A stretch of 64,000 bases of DNA from Selenomonas sp963528755 (GTDB lineage Bacteria; Bacillota; Negativicutes; Selenomonadales; Selenomonadaceae): NCBI RefSeq assembly GCF_963528755.1, contig NZ_CAURXA010000003.1:248001-312000 (forward strand), given 5' to 3'. This document shows positions 23,247 to 32,568 of this stretch, one piece after another. A program made the translations under genes and the position numbers. The stretch's first letter is position 1. Every line of letters begins with the position of its first letter. Under the pieces are notes generated by a model. That model saw nothing but the letters and a program-made list of their open reading frames with translations. It was not told where the DNA came from and did not search any database.

Positions 23247-24587
23247 ATGGACAAGGCAATCCATCTCGCGCAATTTTACGGCAAGTCGCAGAACTACACG
23301 ACAATCGCCAAAGATCTCTTCAAGAAATACAACGTCAAACGCGGCCTCAGAAACGAGGACAAGACGGGCGTCTTGATCGGCCTGACGCGCGTCGCTGACG
23401 TCGTCGGCTACAAGGTCGACGACGACGGCCACAAGATCGACGCCGACGGCGAGCTCTTCTATCGCGGCATCAACGTCATGGATCTCGTCAATTCCGCTGA
23501 CCGCTCTTCCTATCTCTATGAAGAAGCGTGCTTCCTGCTGCTCTTCGGCTACCTGCCGTCGGAAGACGACCTTCGGCGCTACTGTCAGAGCCTCAAGGAA
23601 GGCTATGAACTGCCCGAAGGCTTCCTCGAAACGCACCTGCTGCACCATCCGGGCAAGAACCTCATGAACCAGCTCCAGCAGTCGATCCTCGCGCTCTACA
23701 ACTACGACCCCGACCCGGACGCGACCGACGTCTACCAGACGCTCATCAAGGGCGTGAACCTCATGGCGAAGCTGCCGTCCATCGCGTGCTACACCTACAA
23801 CGCCAAGACGCACTACTTCGGCCGCGAAAGCCTCGTGCTGCACTACCCGCAGCAGGGCTTCTCGACCGCCGAAAACATCCTCTCCATGCTGCGCCTCGAC
23901 GGCAAGTTCACGCCGGACGAAGCGCGTCTCTTGGACATCCTGCTCCTTTTGCACGCCGACCACGGCGGCGGCACGAACTCGACCTTTACGAACGTCGTCG
24001 TCTCCTCGACCGACACCGACCTCTACTCAGCGATCGCCAGCTCCATCGGCTCGTTGAAAGGGCCGCGCCACGGCGGCGCCAACGTGCGCGTCGCCAACAT
24101 GATGGACAAGGTCATCGAGGCCGTCGGACTCGATGCCGACGATGCCGCCATCGAGCGCGTCATCGAGCGATTGCTGAACAAGGAACTGGACAATCCCTCG
24201 GGGCTCGTCTACGGCATCGGCCATGCCGTCTACACGCTGTCCGACCCGCGTGCCGAAGTCATCCGCGACCATATCGGCAGGCTCGCGGCGAAAAAGGGCG
24301 TCGAAAGGAAATTCGACTTCTTCGTGCGCTTCGAGCGCGTCGCCAAACGCTATCTGAGCGAGAAGAAAGGCGTGAGCATGTCGAGCAACATCGACTTCTA
24401 CAGCGGCCTCGCCTACGAGATCCTCGGCATTCCGCGCGACCTCTTCACGCCGCTCTTCGTGCTTTCGCGCACGGCGGGCTGGATCGCGCACAACGTCGAG
24501 CACAAGCTCTACGACAACCGCATCGTGCGCCCCGCCGCCAAGTACGTCGGCACGATGGAAGACTATGTGCCGAGGGAGGAACGCTGA
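23247..24587 (+). CDS. gltA: Citrate synthase
   Basis: 446 residues. Active-site His regions 'LHADHGGGTNSTF' and 'KGPRHGGANVRVANM', 'GIGHAVYTLSDPRA', and the late Asp region 'SNIDFYSGLAYEILGIP' are all present. It condenses oxaloacetate and acetyl-CoA. AAAGGGGA precedes the ATG. The N-terminal extension of about 60 residues is typical of a Firmicutes subgroup. Transcribed with icd, with no gap. Confidence 0.93.
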   Translation: MDKAIHLAQFYGKSQNYTTIAKDLFKKYNVKRGLRNEDKTGVLIGLTRVADVVGYKVDDDGHKIDADGELFYRGINVMDLVNSADRSSYLYEEACFLLLFGYLPSEDDLRRYCQSLKEGYELPEGFLETHLLHHPGKNLMNQLQQSILALYNYDPDPDATDVYQTLIKGVNLMAKLPSIACYTYNAKTHYFGRESLVLHYPQQGFSTAENILSMLRLDGKFTPDEARLLDILLLLHADHGGGTNSTFTNVVVSSTDTDLYSAIASSIGSLKGPRHGGANVRVANMMDKVIEAVGLDADDAAIERVIERLLNKELDNPSGLVYGIGHAVYTLSDPRAEVIRDHIGRLAAKKGVERKFDFFVRFERVAKRYLSEKKGVSMSSNIDFYSGLAYEILGIPRDLFTPLFVLSRTAGWIAHNVEHKLYDNRIVRPAAKYVGTMEDYVPREER

Positions 24588-25589
24588 ATGACGAAGAACA
24601 CGATCACCGTATTCAAAGGCGACGGCATCGGCCCTGAAATCACGGATGCCGTCCTCGAAATCCTCGAAAAGGCGGGCGCAAACCTCGCATACGAAATCTT
24701 TAACGTCGGCGAAGCCGAGTACGAGCGAAACGGCGCACTGATTCCGGAAGCCGGACTCGCCTCCTTTGAAAAGACGCACGTCCTTTTGAAATCCCCCATC
24801 ACGACGCCCGTCGGCAAGGGCTTCCGTTCGCTCAACGTCACGCTTCGCACGAAGTACGACCTCTATGCGAACATCCGCCCCGCGAAGTCGAACGAAGCCG
24901 TCCGTACGCCCTTCCCCAAGGTCGATCTCATCACCTTCCGCGAGAACACGGAAGACCTCTATGTCGGCGTCGAGGAAGAAATCGACGAAAACACCATACA
25001 CGCGACGAAGATCATCACGCGCGAGAAGAGCGAGCGAATCTGCCGCGCCGCCTTCCGCTACGCCGAAGCACATGGACGAAAGAAAGTCACGTGCGTCCAC
25101 AAGGCAAACATCATGAAACTCTCGGACGGACTGTTCCGCTCCGTCTTCTACGAAGTCGCCAAGGAATTTCCCGCCATCGAAGCCGACGACAAGATGGTCG
25201 ACGCCGTCTGCATGATGCTCGTCATGCACCCCGAAAACTTCGACATCATGGTCATGCCGAACCTCTACGGCGACATCGTGTCCGATCTCACGAGCGGACT
25301 CATCGGCGGCCTCGGGCTCCTGCCGTCGAGCAACATCGGCGATCGTTTGGCGATGTTCGAAGCCGTGCACGGCAGTGCGCCCGACATCGCGGGCAAAGGC
25401 ATCGCGAACCCCACGGCGTTCCTGTGGTCCGCCTGCATGATGCTCGAACACCTCGGCGACAACGAGACAGCCGCCCGCATCCGCCGCGCCGTCGACAAGA
25501 CGCTCAAGGAAGCGAAGAGCCTGACCCCCGACCTCGGCGGCACGGCGACGACGCACGAATACACGAAGGCGATTGTTGAGAAGCTCTGA
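24588..25589 (+). CDS. Isocitrate dehydrogenase, NAD-type
   Basis: 333 residues of the isocitrate/isopropylmalate dehydrogenase family. 'GDGIGPEITDAVLEIL' at the N-terminus, 'RENTEDLYVGVEE', 'MPNLYGDIVSDLTSGLIGG', and 'EAVHGSAPDIAGKGIANPTA' near the end. The Asp after GSAP, rather than a Lys/Tyr pair, points to NAD rather than NADP. Its ATG follows the gltA stop directly. Being next to gltA favours isocitrate over isopropylmalate. Confidence 0.9.
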   Translation: MTKNTITVFKGDGIGPEITDAVLEILEKAGANLAYEIFNVGEAEYERNGALIPEAGLASFEKTHVLLKSPITTPVGKGFRSLNVTLRTKYDLYANIRPAKSNEAVRTPFPKVDLITFRENTEDLYVGVEEEIDENTIHATKIITREKSERICRAAFRYAEAHGRKKVTCVHKANIMKLSDGLFRSVFYEVAKEFPAIEADDKMVDAVCMMLVMHPENFDIMVMPNLYGDIVSDLTSGLIGGLGLLPSSNIGDRLAMFEAVHGSAPDIAGKGIANPTAFLWSACMMLEHLGDNETAARIRRAVDKTLKEAKSLTPDLGGTATTHEYTKAIVEKL

Positions 25590-25649
25590 AGAAAAAAGAG
25601 AAGCCGTCCCATGCGTCAAAGCCGGCGCATGAAACGACCCCTCATACAG

Positions 25650-25690
25650 AAAAACCGCAGCCAACCCGGAAGGGTGACTGCGGTTTTCTT
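25650..25690. terminator. Bidirectional terminator between icd and the Fur-family gene
   Basis: AAAACCGCAG (25651-25660) and CTGCGGTTTT (25678-25687) with a 17-nt loop that can itself pair (CCC/GGG). Confidence 0.85.
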
Positions 25691-25706
25691 TCTGTCTGCC
25701 CTATGC

Positions 25707-26132
25707 TCAATGCGCTGCCTTGCGGCAGGCAGGACACATGCCGTAGAAATACAGCTGTTTGCCCGAAACGGCATAGCCCGTCTCGTTCTCCACCTGCTCG
25801 ACGAGATCGCCCGTATCCGCCTTGTAGACGTCATCCACACGACCGCAGCTCACGCAGCAGATATGCGGATGGCTCGTCGTGTTCGCATCGTAGCGGAAGC
25901 TCTCCTCGCCGACGTTCAAGACCTGCACCAGACCGACCTTGCTCAGAATGTCGAGCGTCTTGTAGACCGTCGCCAAGCTCATCGTCGGATACGTCGGCTG
26001 CAATTCGCCGTAAATCATGTCCGCCGTCGGGTGCGCCTTCGTATGACAGAGCACGTCGTAAACAGCAAGCCTCTGCGGCGTCACCTTGAATCCCTTCTCG
26101 CGCAGCAGCGTCGTCACTTCCTGCATCACCAT
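25707..26132 (-). CDS. Fur/PerR-family metal-dependent repressor
   Basis: About 141 residues. Winged helix 'GFKVTPQRLAVYDVL' and 'PTMSLATVYKTLDILSKVG', then the dimer domain with 'HICCVSCGRVDD' and 'CPACRKAAH' forming the structural zinc site (two CxxC). The pattern suits PerR or Fur; the sequence alone does not decide the sensed signal. Start at 26132 because AAGGAGGAG is 6 nt upstream. In an anaerobe it would likely control peroxide or iron genes. Confidence 0.9.
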   Translation of the reverse strand: MVMQEVTTLLREKGFKVTPQRLAVYDVLCHTKAHPTADMIYGELQPTYPTMSLATVYKTLDILSKVGLVQVLNVGEESFRYDANTTSHPHICCVSCGRVDDVYKADTGDLVEQVENETGYAVSGKQLYFYGMCPACRKAAH

Positions 26133-26274
26133 GATGTTCTCCTCCTTGCACACAGGCACATCCGAGTGCGAACGCAAGAGCCGCCCGCGGAAAAGCCTCG
26201 TTCCTCAAAGACTGCTTTCTTAGATTCTTTTTTCTAACAATGAATCGTCGTTAAAAAGCAATCTCACTAAGTTC

Positions 26275-26303
26275 ATTTTAGCGCAAGAAAGTGCTTTTGT
26301 CAA
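26275..26303 (-). promoter_or_regulatory. Promoter of the Fur/PerR-family gene
   Basis: Minus strand TTGACA (26303-26298), 17 bp, TAAAAT (26280-26275). It leaves a 5' leader of about 135 nt with GATTC/GAATC symmetry, which may include an autoregulatory site. Confidence 0.75.
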
Positions 26304-26399
26304 TAATTTCATGCTTCTTGCAAATAAGAAGACTGTACACAAGCCGACTTATGCACAGTCTCCTTCTCTCTTCCTGTCGTATGAACACTCACAAGGAAA

Positions 26400-26816
26400 T
26401 CAATTCATCGTTTCCTTGCCGCCCGTCACCTGCAGTACCTTGAGCACCTCACGACGTGGCGCGAGGTCTACCGCCATCGCCGCCATTTCCAAGGCTTCCA
26501 GACGCGCGTTGATGTAGGCCGTGCTGCGGCGCACCTCCTGCGTCACGCGGCACGCTTCCTGCGTCTCCTTTTCGAGTTCCGAAATCTGCCCGCTCGCCGC
26601 CTCGTAACGCGCATTGAATGCCTCGAAGCGTGCATTGAGCTCAGCAAAGCGGCGGTCGAGCGCCGCAAAACGCGTATCGAACTCCGCGAGCCTCTCGTCG
26701 ATCTCTGCCAGCTTCGCCTCGCCGCTCGCCAGGCGCTCGCTCACACGACGGACATTTTCATCCAAATTTTCTATATCGTGACGCGTCCATTCGCGCAAAT
26801 TTGTGCTATCTTTCAT
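26400..26816 (-). CDS. Coiled-coil protein of unknown function
   Basis: 138 residues, almost all charged helix. Residues 20-75 show repeated 7-residue units (RLAEFDTRFAALDRRFAEL type) as in a long coiled coil; the C-terminus ends in a less helical tail. No membrane segment or enzyme motif. Such proteins occur as small scaffold or phage-related proteins; no family is assigned. It has its own extended -10 promoter and a GGAGGG SD. Confidence 0.7.
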   Translation of the reverse strand: MKDSTNLREWTRHDIENLDENVRRVSERLASGEAKLAEIDERLAEFDTRFAALDRRFAELNARFEAFNARYEAASGQISELEKETQEACRVTQEVRRSTAYINARLEALEMAAMAVDLAPRREVLKVLQVTGGKETMN

Positions 26817-26834
26817 TGCTTTCCCTCCGATGTT

Positions 26835-26843
26835 ATTATACCA
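26835..26843 (-). promoter_or_regulatory. Extended -10 promoter of the coiled-coil gene
   Basis: Minus strand TGG-TATAAT, about 20 bp before the start codon. Confidence 0.55.
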
Positions 26844-26885
26844 CGACTTTTCTCCCTAGTCCAGAATGTTTGGGGATGAAATAAT

Positions 26886-26925
26886 AAAAAGCCGCTATTT
26901 TCCCTGCGCGATGGAAAAACAGCGG
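26886..26925 (-). terminator. Terminator of the phosphotransferase-tauE unit
   Basis: Minus strand CCGCTGTTTTTCC (from 26925) pairs with GGAAAATAGCGG, followed by CTTTTTATT. It lies just after the TauE stop codon. Confidence 0.8.
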
Positions 26926-26929
26926 TATT

Positions 26930-27688
26930 TCAACGGAAGAACAGCATGACGAAACCGCCGATCGTCGGCATTCCAACGATAGCAGCTTTTAATAAGGGGC
27001 GCGGCGCGAGGTGCGTGCATTTTGCTCCGACGAAAGCCCCAATCATCAGCCCGAAGAGCGTCTGCACGAAGATGTCGAGATCGAGCCGCCCGTTCATCAT
27101 ATAGCCGAGTCCGCCCGCCGCCGAAATCGGCAGAATGACCATCATGCACGTGCCGATCGACTGCAGGAGCGGCACGCCGAAGACGCAGAGCAGCGTGAGC
27201 TGGATGAAGGCCGCCGCCCCGATGCCGAATGCGCCCGACAGAAAGCCGTTGACAAAGCCGAGCGTCAGTCCGTAGACGACGAGCTTCCTGCCTGCAAGAA
27301 GCTCACCGCGCACATGGAAGATGCGGTCGAGGAACTCGGCACGATAGACCTTCATGTAGAGCGTAAATGCCGACAGGAGCAGCATCAGCGCCGTCAGAAA
27401 GCCAAGCTCCTCGGACGGCATCACGTTCGACGCCTCCGCGCCCAAGAGTGCGCCGAGGACGCCGCCCGCACCGAGTACCGCGCCCGTCTTGACAACGACC
27501 TCGCCCTCGCGGAAGTGGCTGATGGCACCCGAGAGCATCGTGAAGAACATAGACGCGAGCGCGACGCCGAGCGCCGTATGGATCGGCACGCCGAATCCAA
27601 CGGTCAGGAGCGTGATGACGACGCCCGCGCCGCCCGCGCCAACGAAGCCAATGAGCGCCCCCAAGATCAGCATCGAGAAGAAAATCAT
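26930..27688 (-). CDS. TauE/SafE-family sulfite/anion exporter
   Basis: 252 residues, seven to eight hydrophobic helices with the two glycine-rich family repeats: 'GALIGFVGAGGAGVVITLL' near the N-terminus and 'GFVNGFLSGAFGIGAAAFIQ' near residue 160. Members export sulfite, sulfoacetate or other organic anions. Its ATG overlaps the stop of the phosphotransferase gene (ATGA), so the two are coupled, which suggests a joint role. Confidence 0.88.
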   Translation of the reverse strand: MIFFSMLILGALIGFVGAGGAGVVITLLTVGFGVPIHTALGVALASMFFTMLSGAISHFREGEVVVKTGAVLGAGGVLGALLGAEASNVMPSEELGFLTALMLLLSAFTLYMKVYRAEFLDRIFHVRGELLAGRKLVVYGLTLGFVNGFLSGAFGIGAAAFIQLTLLCVFGVPLLQSIGTCMMVILPISAAGGLGYMMNGRLDLDIFVQTLFGLMIGAFVGAKCTHLAPRPLLKAAIVGMPTIGGFVMLFFR

Positions 27689-29526
27689 TTTTCTTCCTCC
27701 ACATCCTCCGTCAGCGCATGCTGACCGAGCATCGTCGTCAGATTGTCGCGCGTGAAGCGATAGGCGCTCGAAGAGAAGTCCTGTGTCGCATCGTAATGGT
27801 TCGACTGCGCATGCAAGATGCCGGCGACCGTGTCGTAGATCATGTCGTTCGTGAAGTACTGGCTCTCGTGACTCCTCAAGGCTGCCGCAACCGCTGGCTC
27901 CGCCGCCTGGCAGGCAGGCGACATGTATACGAACATCGGGATGCGCACCATGTGGAAGTTGAATACGTCGGGATTGTGCGAAATCACCAAGTCCTCACCG
28001 TGATCGGAGAAGTATACCATCGCCTGCAGGTTCAGATTGTCCCGCGCGTACTCGAAGATGCGCCGCAAATTGTCGTCCGTGTAGAGGATGCTGTTCGCAT
28101 ACGACTCGGCATTCGTTCCTGCGCCGCCCGCCGCATTGACCCAGCGCTCGAACGAGGCGGGATAGCGGTTGTTGTAGTAGATGTGGCTGCCCATGATGTG
28201 CAGCACGATGAAGTTGTTCTTCGAACCGTCGATCTCGGTCAGATACTGCAGAAGATTCTCGTCGTATTTCTCCGTGAAGAGATACGAATCGTCGACCCAC
28301 TCCGCGCGATCCGCCGTCTTCGCAACGAGCGTGATGGCGCTGTCGTACTGCCCGTAGCGCCCCTGGTTGCTGAACCAGTACGTATTGTAGCCCGCCTTCT
28401 TCGCCACATCGATGAGCGATGTCGAGTTGTAGAATTCCTTGTCGTTGTACTGGCTCTGCTCCGTCAGCGCGCGCTGCAAGACAGGCACCGTCTGCGACCA
28501 GCACGAATAGGCGTGGCGGAAGACGACGAAATCGGGATCTTCCATGCGTGCGGCGAGCCACGGCGTATCATCGTAGGGGAACGTCGGCGTGTACGCCTTC
28601 ATGAACGTGCGCGACGCCGATTCGCCAATGACGACGATCACCGTGCCCGGCGCCTTGGCGGCAAGCGTGTCCTCGGGCGTATCGAGCTTGAGTCCGGCGA
28701 AGCGCTCGTCATAGTAGGCGCTGTACTCCTGCGTCTCGGCGACGTAGTCGGAAACCTCCTTCCAACTCAGCGCGATCGACGTCTCCGGCAAGACGAAGAA
28801 CGGGATGTAGACGCCGAGGACGCAGCCGAGCAGGAAGAGCGCCGCCCGTTTGCCCGCCGTCAGCGGATGCGCCGCCAGATGACGCGCTTGGCGCATGTTG
28901 CCTCGATAGCAGAGCCACAGGAATGCGAGAAAAGCGATGACGATACCAATCAGTGCGGGGATGCCAAGCATCGCCTCAAGGAAATCGACGCTCTCATCGG
29001 GATTCGTCAGATAGAGCGCCATGAGCGATGCGGGCGTCAAGCAGTGCTGGTAAATCGAGAAGTAGACGATCTGCACGAAGGGAATCGCGAGGCACACGAA
29101 GTCAAGCGCGGCAAAGAGCGCGGCGACGGGGCGCGAGAGCTTTCCGTAGGAAAATGCCAGCGACTGCCAGGATGCGAGCAAGAGGAAGATTCCCGTGCCG
29201 CACAGAAAGTCGAGCCGTATGAGCGAGACGTACCACGGCGTAGCGTACGACCACGAGTAAAGGAGAGGGAAGGTCACGCACCACAAGACGCCTGCGAAGA
29301 GATGCGGCGCGTGGTTCAGCGAAAACAGCCGCTTTCGTGCGCCGTACTGAAAGAGCACGAGCGCGCCGATCACAGGCAGAAGCCACGGCAGATAATTGGC
29401 CGGCGTCATGTCCTCGCCGATATTGATGTAGAAAGAAACGAGCGCAAAATAAAAAACGAAAGCCGCTACGACATACCGCATGCCCTCGTTCTTCTCCTCT
29501 ATGGAAAACCGCATGGAAAACCGCAT
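27685..29526 (-). CDS. Phosphoethanolamine transferase-like membrane sulfatase-fold enzyme
   Basis: About 608 residues, likely starting at the second Met pair. Five to six N-terminal transmembrane helices (to about residue 250) are followed by a periplasmic alkaline-phosphatase fold domain: 'VIVVIGESASRTFMKAY' near 290, 'CWSQTVPVLQRAL' with the likely Ser/Thr nucleophile, 'VLHIMGSHIYY' and 'VYFSDHGEDLV'. This is the layout of EptA/CptA/OpgE enzymes, which move phosphoethanolamine from phosphatidylethanolamine to lipid A, core sugars or glucans. Modification of LPS would fit a diderm. The exact acceptor is not predictable. Confidence 0.85.
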   Translation of the reverse strand: MRFSMRFSIEEKNEGMRYVVAAFVFYFALVSFYINIGEDMTPANYLPWLLPVIGALVLFQYGARKRLFSLNHAPHLFAGVLWCVTFPLLYSWSYATPWYVSLIRLDFLCGTGIFLLLASWQSLAFSYGKLSRPVAALFAALDFVCLAIPFVQIVYFSIYQHCLTPASLMALYLTNPDESVDFLEAMLGIPALIGIVIAFLAFLWLCYRGNMRQARHLAAHPLTAGKRAALFLLGCVLGVYIPFFVLPETSIALSWKEVSDYVAETQEYSAYYDERFAGLKLDTPEDTLAAKAPGTVIVVIGESASRTFMKAYTPTFPYDDTPWLAARMEDPDFVVFRHAYSCWSQTVPVLQRALTEQSQYNDKEFYNSTSLIDVAKKAGYNTYWFSNQGRYGQYDSAITLVAKTADRAEWVDDSYLFTEKYDENLLQYLTEIDGSKNNFIVLHIMGSHIYYNNRYPASFERWVNAAGGAGTNAESYANSILYTDDNLRRIFEYARDNLNLQAMVYFSDHGEDLVISHNPDVFNFHMVRIPMFVYMSPACQAAEPAVAAALRSHESQYFTNDMIYDTVAGILHAQSNHYDATQDFSSSAYRFTRDNLTTMLGQHALTEDVEEEK

Positions 29527-29763
29527 CCTTTGCCTATGTTATAATTTGGGAAAAGAGTCGCCGCACCGCATTGTCAAAAGTCGAAACGGACTCCCCCATG
29601 TTCTTCTAAGTATAGGGAAAGCCCCCGCTTTCGTCAAGAGGATTTTTCCTTCGCATGAAAAGAGATGTCCGCCTTTCAGCAACCGCCACAGGAACACATG
29701 CCGATTTATTCGGCAAATAAACCGCTTTCCTAGCCGCTTTTTCAGGCAACATGCTCTCGTCAA

Positions 29764-31065
29764 TTATTTCGCCATTTCCACGCGGTCGATCCTCGTGCCG
29801 TCGGGCAGGAAGCACTCGACGGTGAGCGCTGCATCTTTCGCTTCCAAGACGAGATAGTTGTCCGTCTCGGGCTGCGGCGCGACTACCTCATCAAGTGCAT
29901 GGTCGATCCAGAGATTCGGGTAGCGCACATCGCCCGCGACGCCCGTCAGGATGTAGACGGGGCCTTTCGCCGAGCGTCGAAACGCCTCGATATGACCGCG
30001 ATTGCGGTAGGTGTGCAAATGCGCCGTCAGCACGAGATCGATGCCGAGCGTATCGAAAACGGGCATGAACGCTTCGCCTATGTCGGAAAATCCCTCCGTG
30101 CGTTCGGGGCGCTGATGAATGCGGTACTGCAGCACATCCTTGTGCAGGAGCGCGATCTTCCACCGCTTGCGGCTCTTTTCCATATCCTCGGGCAGCCACG
30201 CGAGCTGCTCCTCCAAAAGCCCCTGCTTGAAATCCGCCGTCTCGTCCATCTGCGTATTGAGCACAGCGAAATGGCACATCCCATAGTCAAACGAATAGTA
30301 ATAGCGTGAGAACGCCTCGCTGCCGTTGTCCGGCACGGCGAACTCCCGCAAATATGCTTTTGGCAAACGTACTTGCCAATTCCTGTCGTACGTCTCATGA
30401 TTGCCCATGACGGGCGCAAAAGGAATCTGCTCGATCATGGGCGCGACTGCCGAGAGCCATGCATCCCACTGTGTATGATCTTCGCCGTTATCGACGAGAT
30501 CGCCCATGTTGACGAAGAAGCCTGCATCGGGGTTGCGTTTCCATGCTCCTTGCGCGACGTCTCGCCAGACTGAATAATCGCTCGACTGCGAGTCGGGGAA
30601 GATCAGCGCCTTGAAGCCACCGCGCTCCGCCGGCGTCGTCAAAGGCCGCCACTCGCTCGCCTCCTCGCCGTTCACTAGCCGATACTCGTAACGCCGTCCC
30701 GGCATCATCCCCTCAAGCTCCGCCGCATGCAGCACCGCCGCGCGCCCGTCGTCCGTAAAATTCTCGTTCGTCGCCGCCGCGCGTTGCACCTCCTGCGCCC
30801 CCGCCTCGCGCCACTCAACAGCCGCCGCGCTCTCCGCCGCCTCCGACTGCCACATGATCGTGCGCGAAACGGAAGGATCGCGCGTGATGATCTGACGGAC
30901 GAACTCCGCCTCGATCTTTCGAGGATTCGCAATCCTGACGAGCCGCTTTGCCGCTCGTCCGAGGACATCGAATCTCTGCGCCAAAAAGCCACCACCCACG
31001 ATGACCGCCGCCCCGCCCACAAACTTGAGGAATGTGCGGCGATTTATCTTATATTGATTCTTCAT
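29764..31065 (-). CDS. Tat-exported metallophosphoesterase (purple acid phosphatase-like)
   Basis: 433 residues. Twin-arginine signal 'NRRTFLKFVGGAAVIVGGG' at residues 8-26. A fibronectin-like N domain follows, then the calcineurin-type phosphoesterase with 'PDSQSSD', 'VNMGDLVDNGED', 'VMGNHETYDR', 'LLHKDVL' and 'LTAHLHTYRNRG', which supply the two-metal ligands. Folded export implies metal loading in the cytoplasm. Substrate unknown. The gap 29527-29763 contains no gene. Confidence 0.9.
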   Translation of the reverse strand: MKNQYKINRRTFLKFVGGAAVIVGGGFLAQRFDVLGRAAKRLVRIANPRKIEAEFVRQIITRDPSVSRTIMWQSEAAESAAAVEWREAGAQEVQRAAATNENFTDDGRAAVLHAAELEGMMPGRRYEYRLVNGEEASEWRPLTTPAERGGFKALIFPDSQSSDYSVWRDVAQGAWKRNPDAGFFVNMGDLVDNGEDHTQWDAWLSAVAPMIEQIPFAPVMGNHETYDRNWQVRLPKAYLREFAVPDNGSEAFSRYYYSFDYGMCHFAVLNTQMDETADFKQGLLEEQLAWLPEDMEKSRKRWKIALLHKDVLQYRIHQRPERTEGFSDIGEAFMPVFDTLGIDLVLTAHLHTYRNRGHIEAFRRSAKGPVYILTGVAGDVRYPNLWIDHALDEVVAPQPETDNYLVLEAKDAALTVECFLPDGTRIDRVEMAK

Positions 31066-31098
31066 GCCCTGCCCCTTATAATATCTCCGTTTTTATTT

Positions 31099-31542
31099 TC
31101 AGCATTCATGATCTTTCAAAAACTGCAATCCTGTTATCAACGCATTCCACATGAGCATATCAAACTCATCCGCTCTCTCGAAATACACTTCCTTATAGCC
31201 AGATCCATCGGTATCGTAATAGAACCGATCTTGCGCATGTTCATTATAGGGATAAAATCTCAACTCGACCTGCGGTTTCTCAAAAACAGCATTAGCGTCA
31301 TTCTTATCTACGCTAATTAACTGTTCCTTCATGACAAAAGGCTGATGACCTTCTTCCGGCACTCGAAGAACCTTGATCGATCTTCCATTGAGATACACGT
31401 GAGCAAACTGAGTAGAACCCACAAATGGATACACGGGATCGTCATGCCAATACTTCGGAGCAGCATCCGCTTCCAAAACAGCTACAAAGCATGCAACGAA
31501 AAGCATAAAGAATCCTAGGATATACAGTTTAAAGTTTTTCAC
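31099..31542 (-). CDS. Exported hypothetical protein
   Basis: 147 residues with a signal peptide (FFMLFVACFVAVLEADAAP, cut after ADA). The mature part is a small beta-rich domain with many aromatic residues and no recognised motif. It lies 33 bp upstream of the phosphatase gene on the same strand and may be cotranscribed with it. Confidence 0.65.
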   Translation of the reverse strand: MKNFKLYILGFFMLFVACFVAVLEADAAPKYWHDDPVYPFVGSTQFAHVYLNGRSIKVLRVPEEGHQPFVMKEQLISVDKNDANAVFEKPQVELRFYPYNEHAQDRFYYDTDGSGYKEVYFERADEFDMLMWNALITGLQFLKDHEC

Positions 31543-31600
31543 GCTAACCCTATCCTTTCATCGTAACAATACGCCGCCTTCGTACATTGCTGAACGTAGC

Positions 31601-31644
31601 AAATCCCTCTCGCCATAGTTCTCATTCTACAACGAGAGGGATTT
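31601..31644. repeat. Inverted repeat, possible weak terminator
   Basis: AAATCCCTCTCG (31601-31612) and CGAGAGGGATTT (31633-31644), a perfect 12-bp stem with a 20-nt loop and no strong T-tract. The rest of 31645-32073 has no supported gene; it is AT-rich and ends in the leader of the lipoprotein gene. Confidence 0.6.
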
Positions 31645-32073
31645 ATATTCAATATCCATAGAAGCATTCCGTCATCGTCACTCCACTGGAAAACACATTT
31701 ACCAGTCAACGAAAAACAGATAGTTTTCGTATCGTAATCTTAAAACTGTCCGTTTTTGAAACTTTATGTCATAACAATACGAATTCTCCAGGGTGATTGA
31801 CCATGGTTGAAGTTCCAGAAGCGCAATATGACGGAATACGGCGCATCAATGCCCGTGATTGGCTTCTGATGTGAGCAGAGTTTCATAAATCTCGGTATGG
31901 GATTCGCTCTACAAAGATTCTTAAACAAAATGCAATAATACAACCCTCTTTGCAGGTTTTTCTTCCTATTATGTCGAATAAGAACCGCATGCTCAATTTA
32001 CTGACATTACGGACATATTTTCCTCACGGCAATCATCCCTCCACACACCTACATTTTAGAAAGAGGGATTTTG

Positions 32074-32511
32074 ATGAAGCTATTGTGCCTGCTCTTCACA
32101 CTTGCCGCGCTCTTTTGTGCCGGTTGTTCCAGCAGCGTTGCTGACAGCATCGGAAAAGATGTTGAGGACACTCTGAGCAATACCCAGCATGCGAAAAACC
32201 GCTATGTTCAAATGGTCAAAAACGGCCATCCAAATGAATATCCCAACCGGACTTACGAGCAAGCCTTTTCCAATTTCTTCGCCCAGCCACAATGGAAATA
32301 TTTTAAAAGCGATGACCAGCAGAACGTCGTCTAATTCACTGGCGACTGCACGTACCAAGATGTTCCTGTCAAGGCCAGAATCCAGTTCGTCGTCGACGAA
32401 AAAGCCGGTACCTTTGAAACGACGTATCTCGCTTTCAATGAGGTGCCGCAAAATCGTTTAGTTCTATCCGCCCTTCTCGAAAAAACATTCACAGAACCAC
32501 TGGAAAAATAA
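32074..32511 (+). pseudogene. Lipoprotein gene interrupted by one in-frame stop
   Basis: From ATG 32074 the frame codes for a lipoprotein signal (LFTLAALFCAGC, lipobox CAGC with the modified Cys) and about 86 residues, then meets TAA at 32332-32334. The same frame continues without further stops for 58 codons (FTGDCTYQDVPVKARIQFVV..., ending TEPLEK) to TAA at 32509-32511. The distal part reads like a normal beta-rich domain, so a single base change (for example GAA to TAA) is the simplest explanation. A sequencing error is possible. Confidence 0.75.
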
Positions 32512-32530
32512 AGCATACTAGAGGACATCA

Positions 32531-32563
32531 AAAAAGCACTGTGAAAACACGCACAGTGCTTTT
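32531..32563 (+). terminator. Terminator after the lipoprotein gene
   Basis: AAAAGCACTGTG and CACAGTGCTTTT around AAAACACG, 12-bp stem; lies 20 bp after the distal stop. It can also serve the minus-strand cas3 remnant. Confidence 0.88.
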
Positions 32564-32568
32564 CTATT

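Noticed and set aside
24027..25664. 545-residue minus-strand frame opposite gltA-icd
   Set aside because: Shadow frame; composition is that of reversed GC-rich codons.
31800..31876. 23-codon ORF starting ATG 31803 in the AT-rich gap
   Set aside because: No SD and no conserved counterpart; unlike the micro-ORFs at the window start there is no support for translation.
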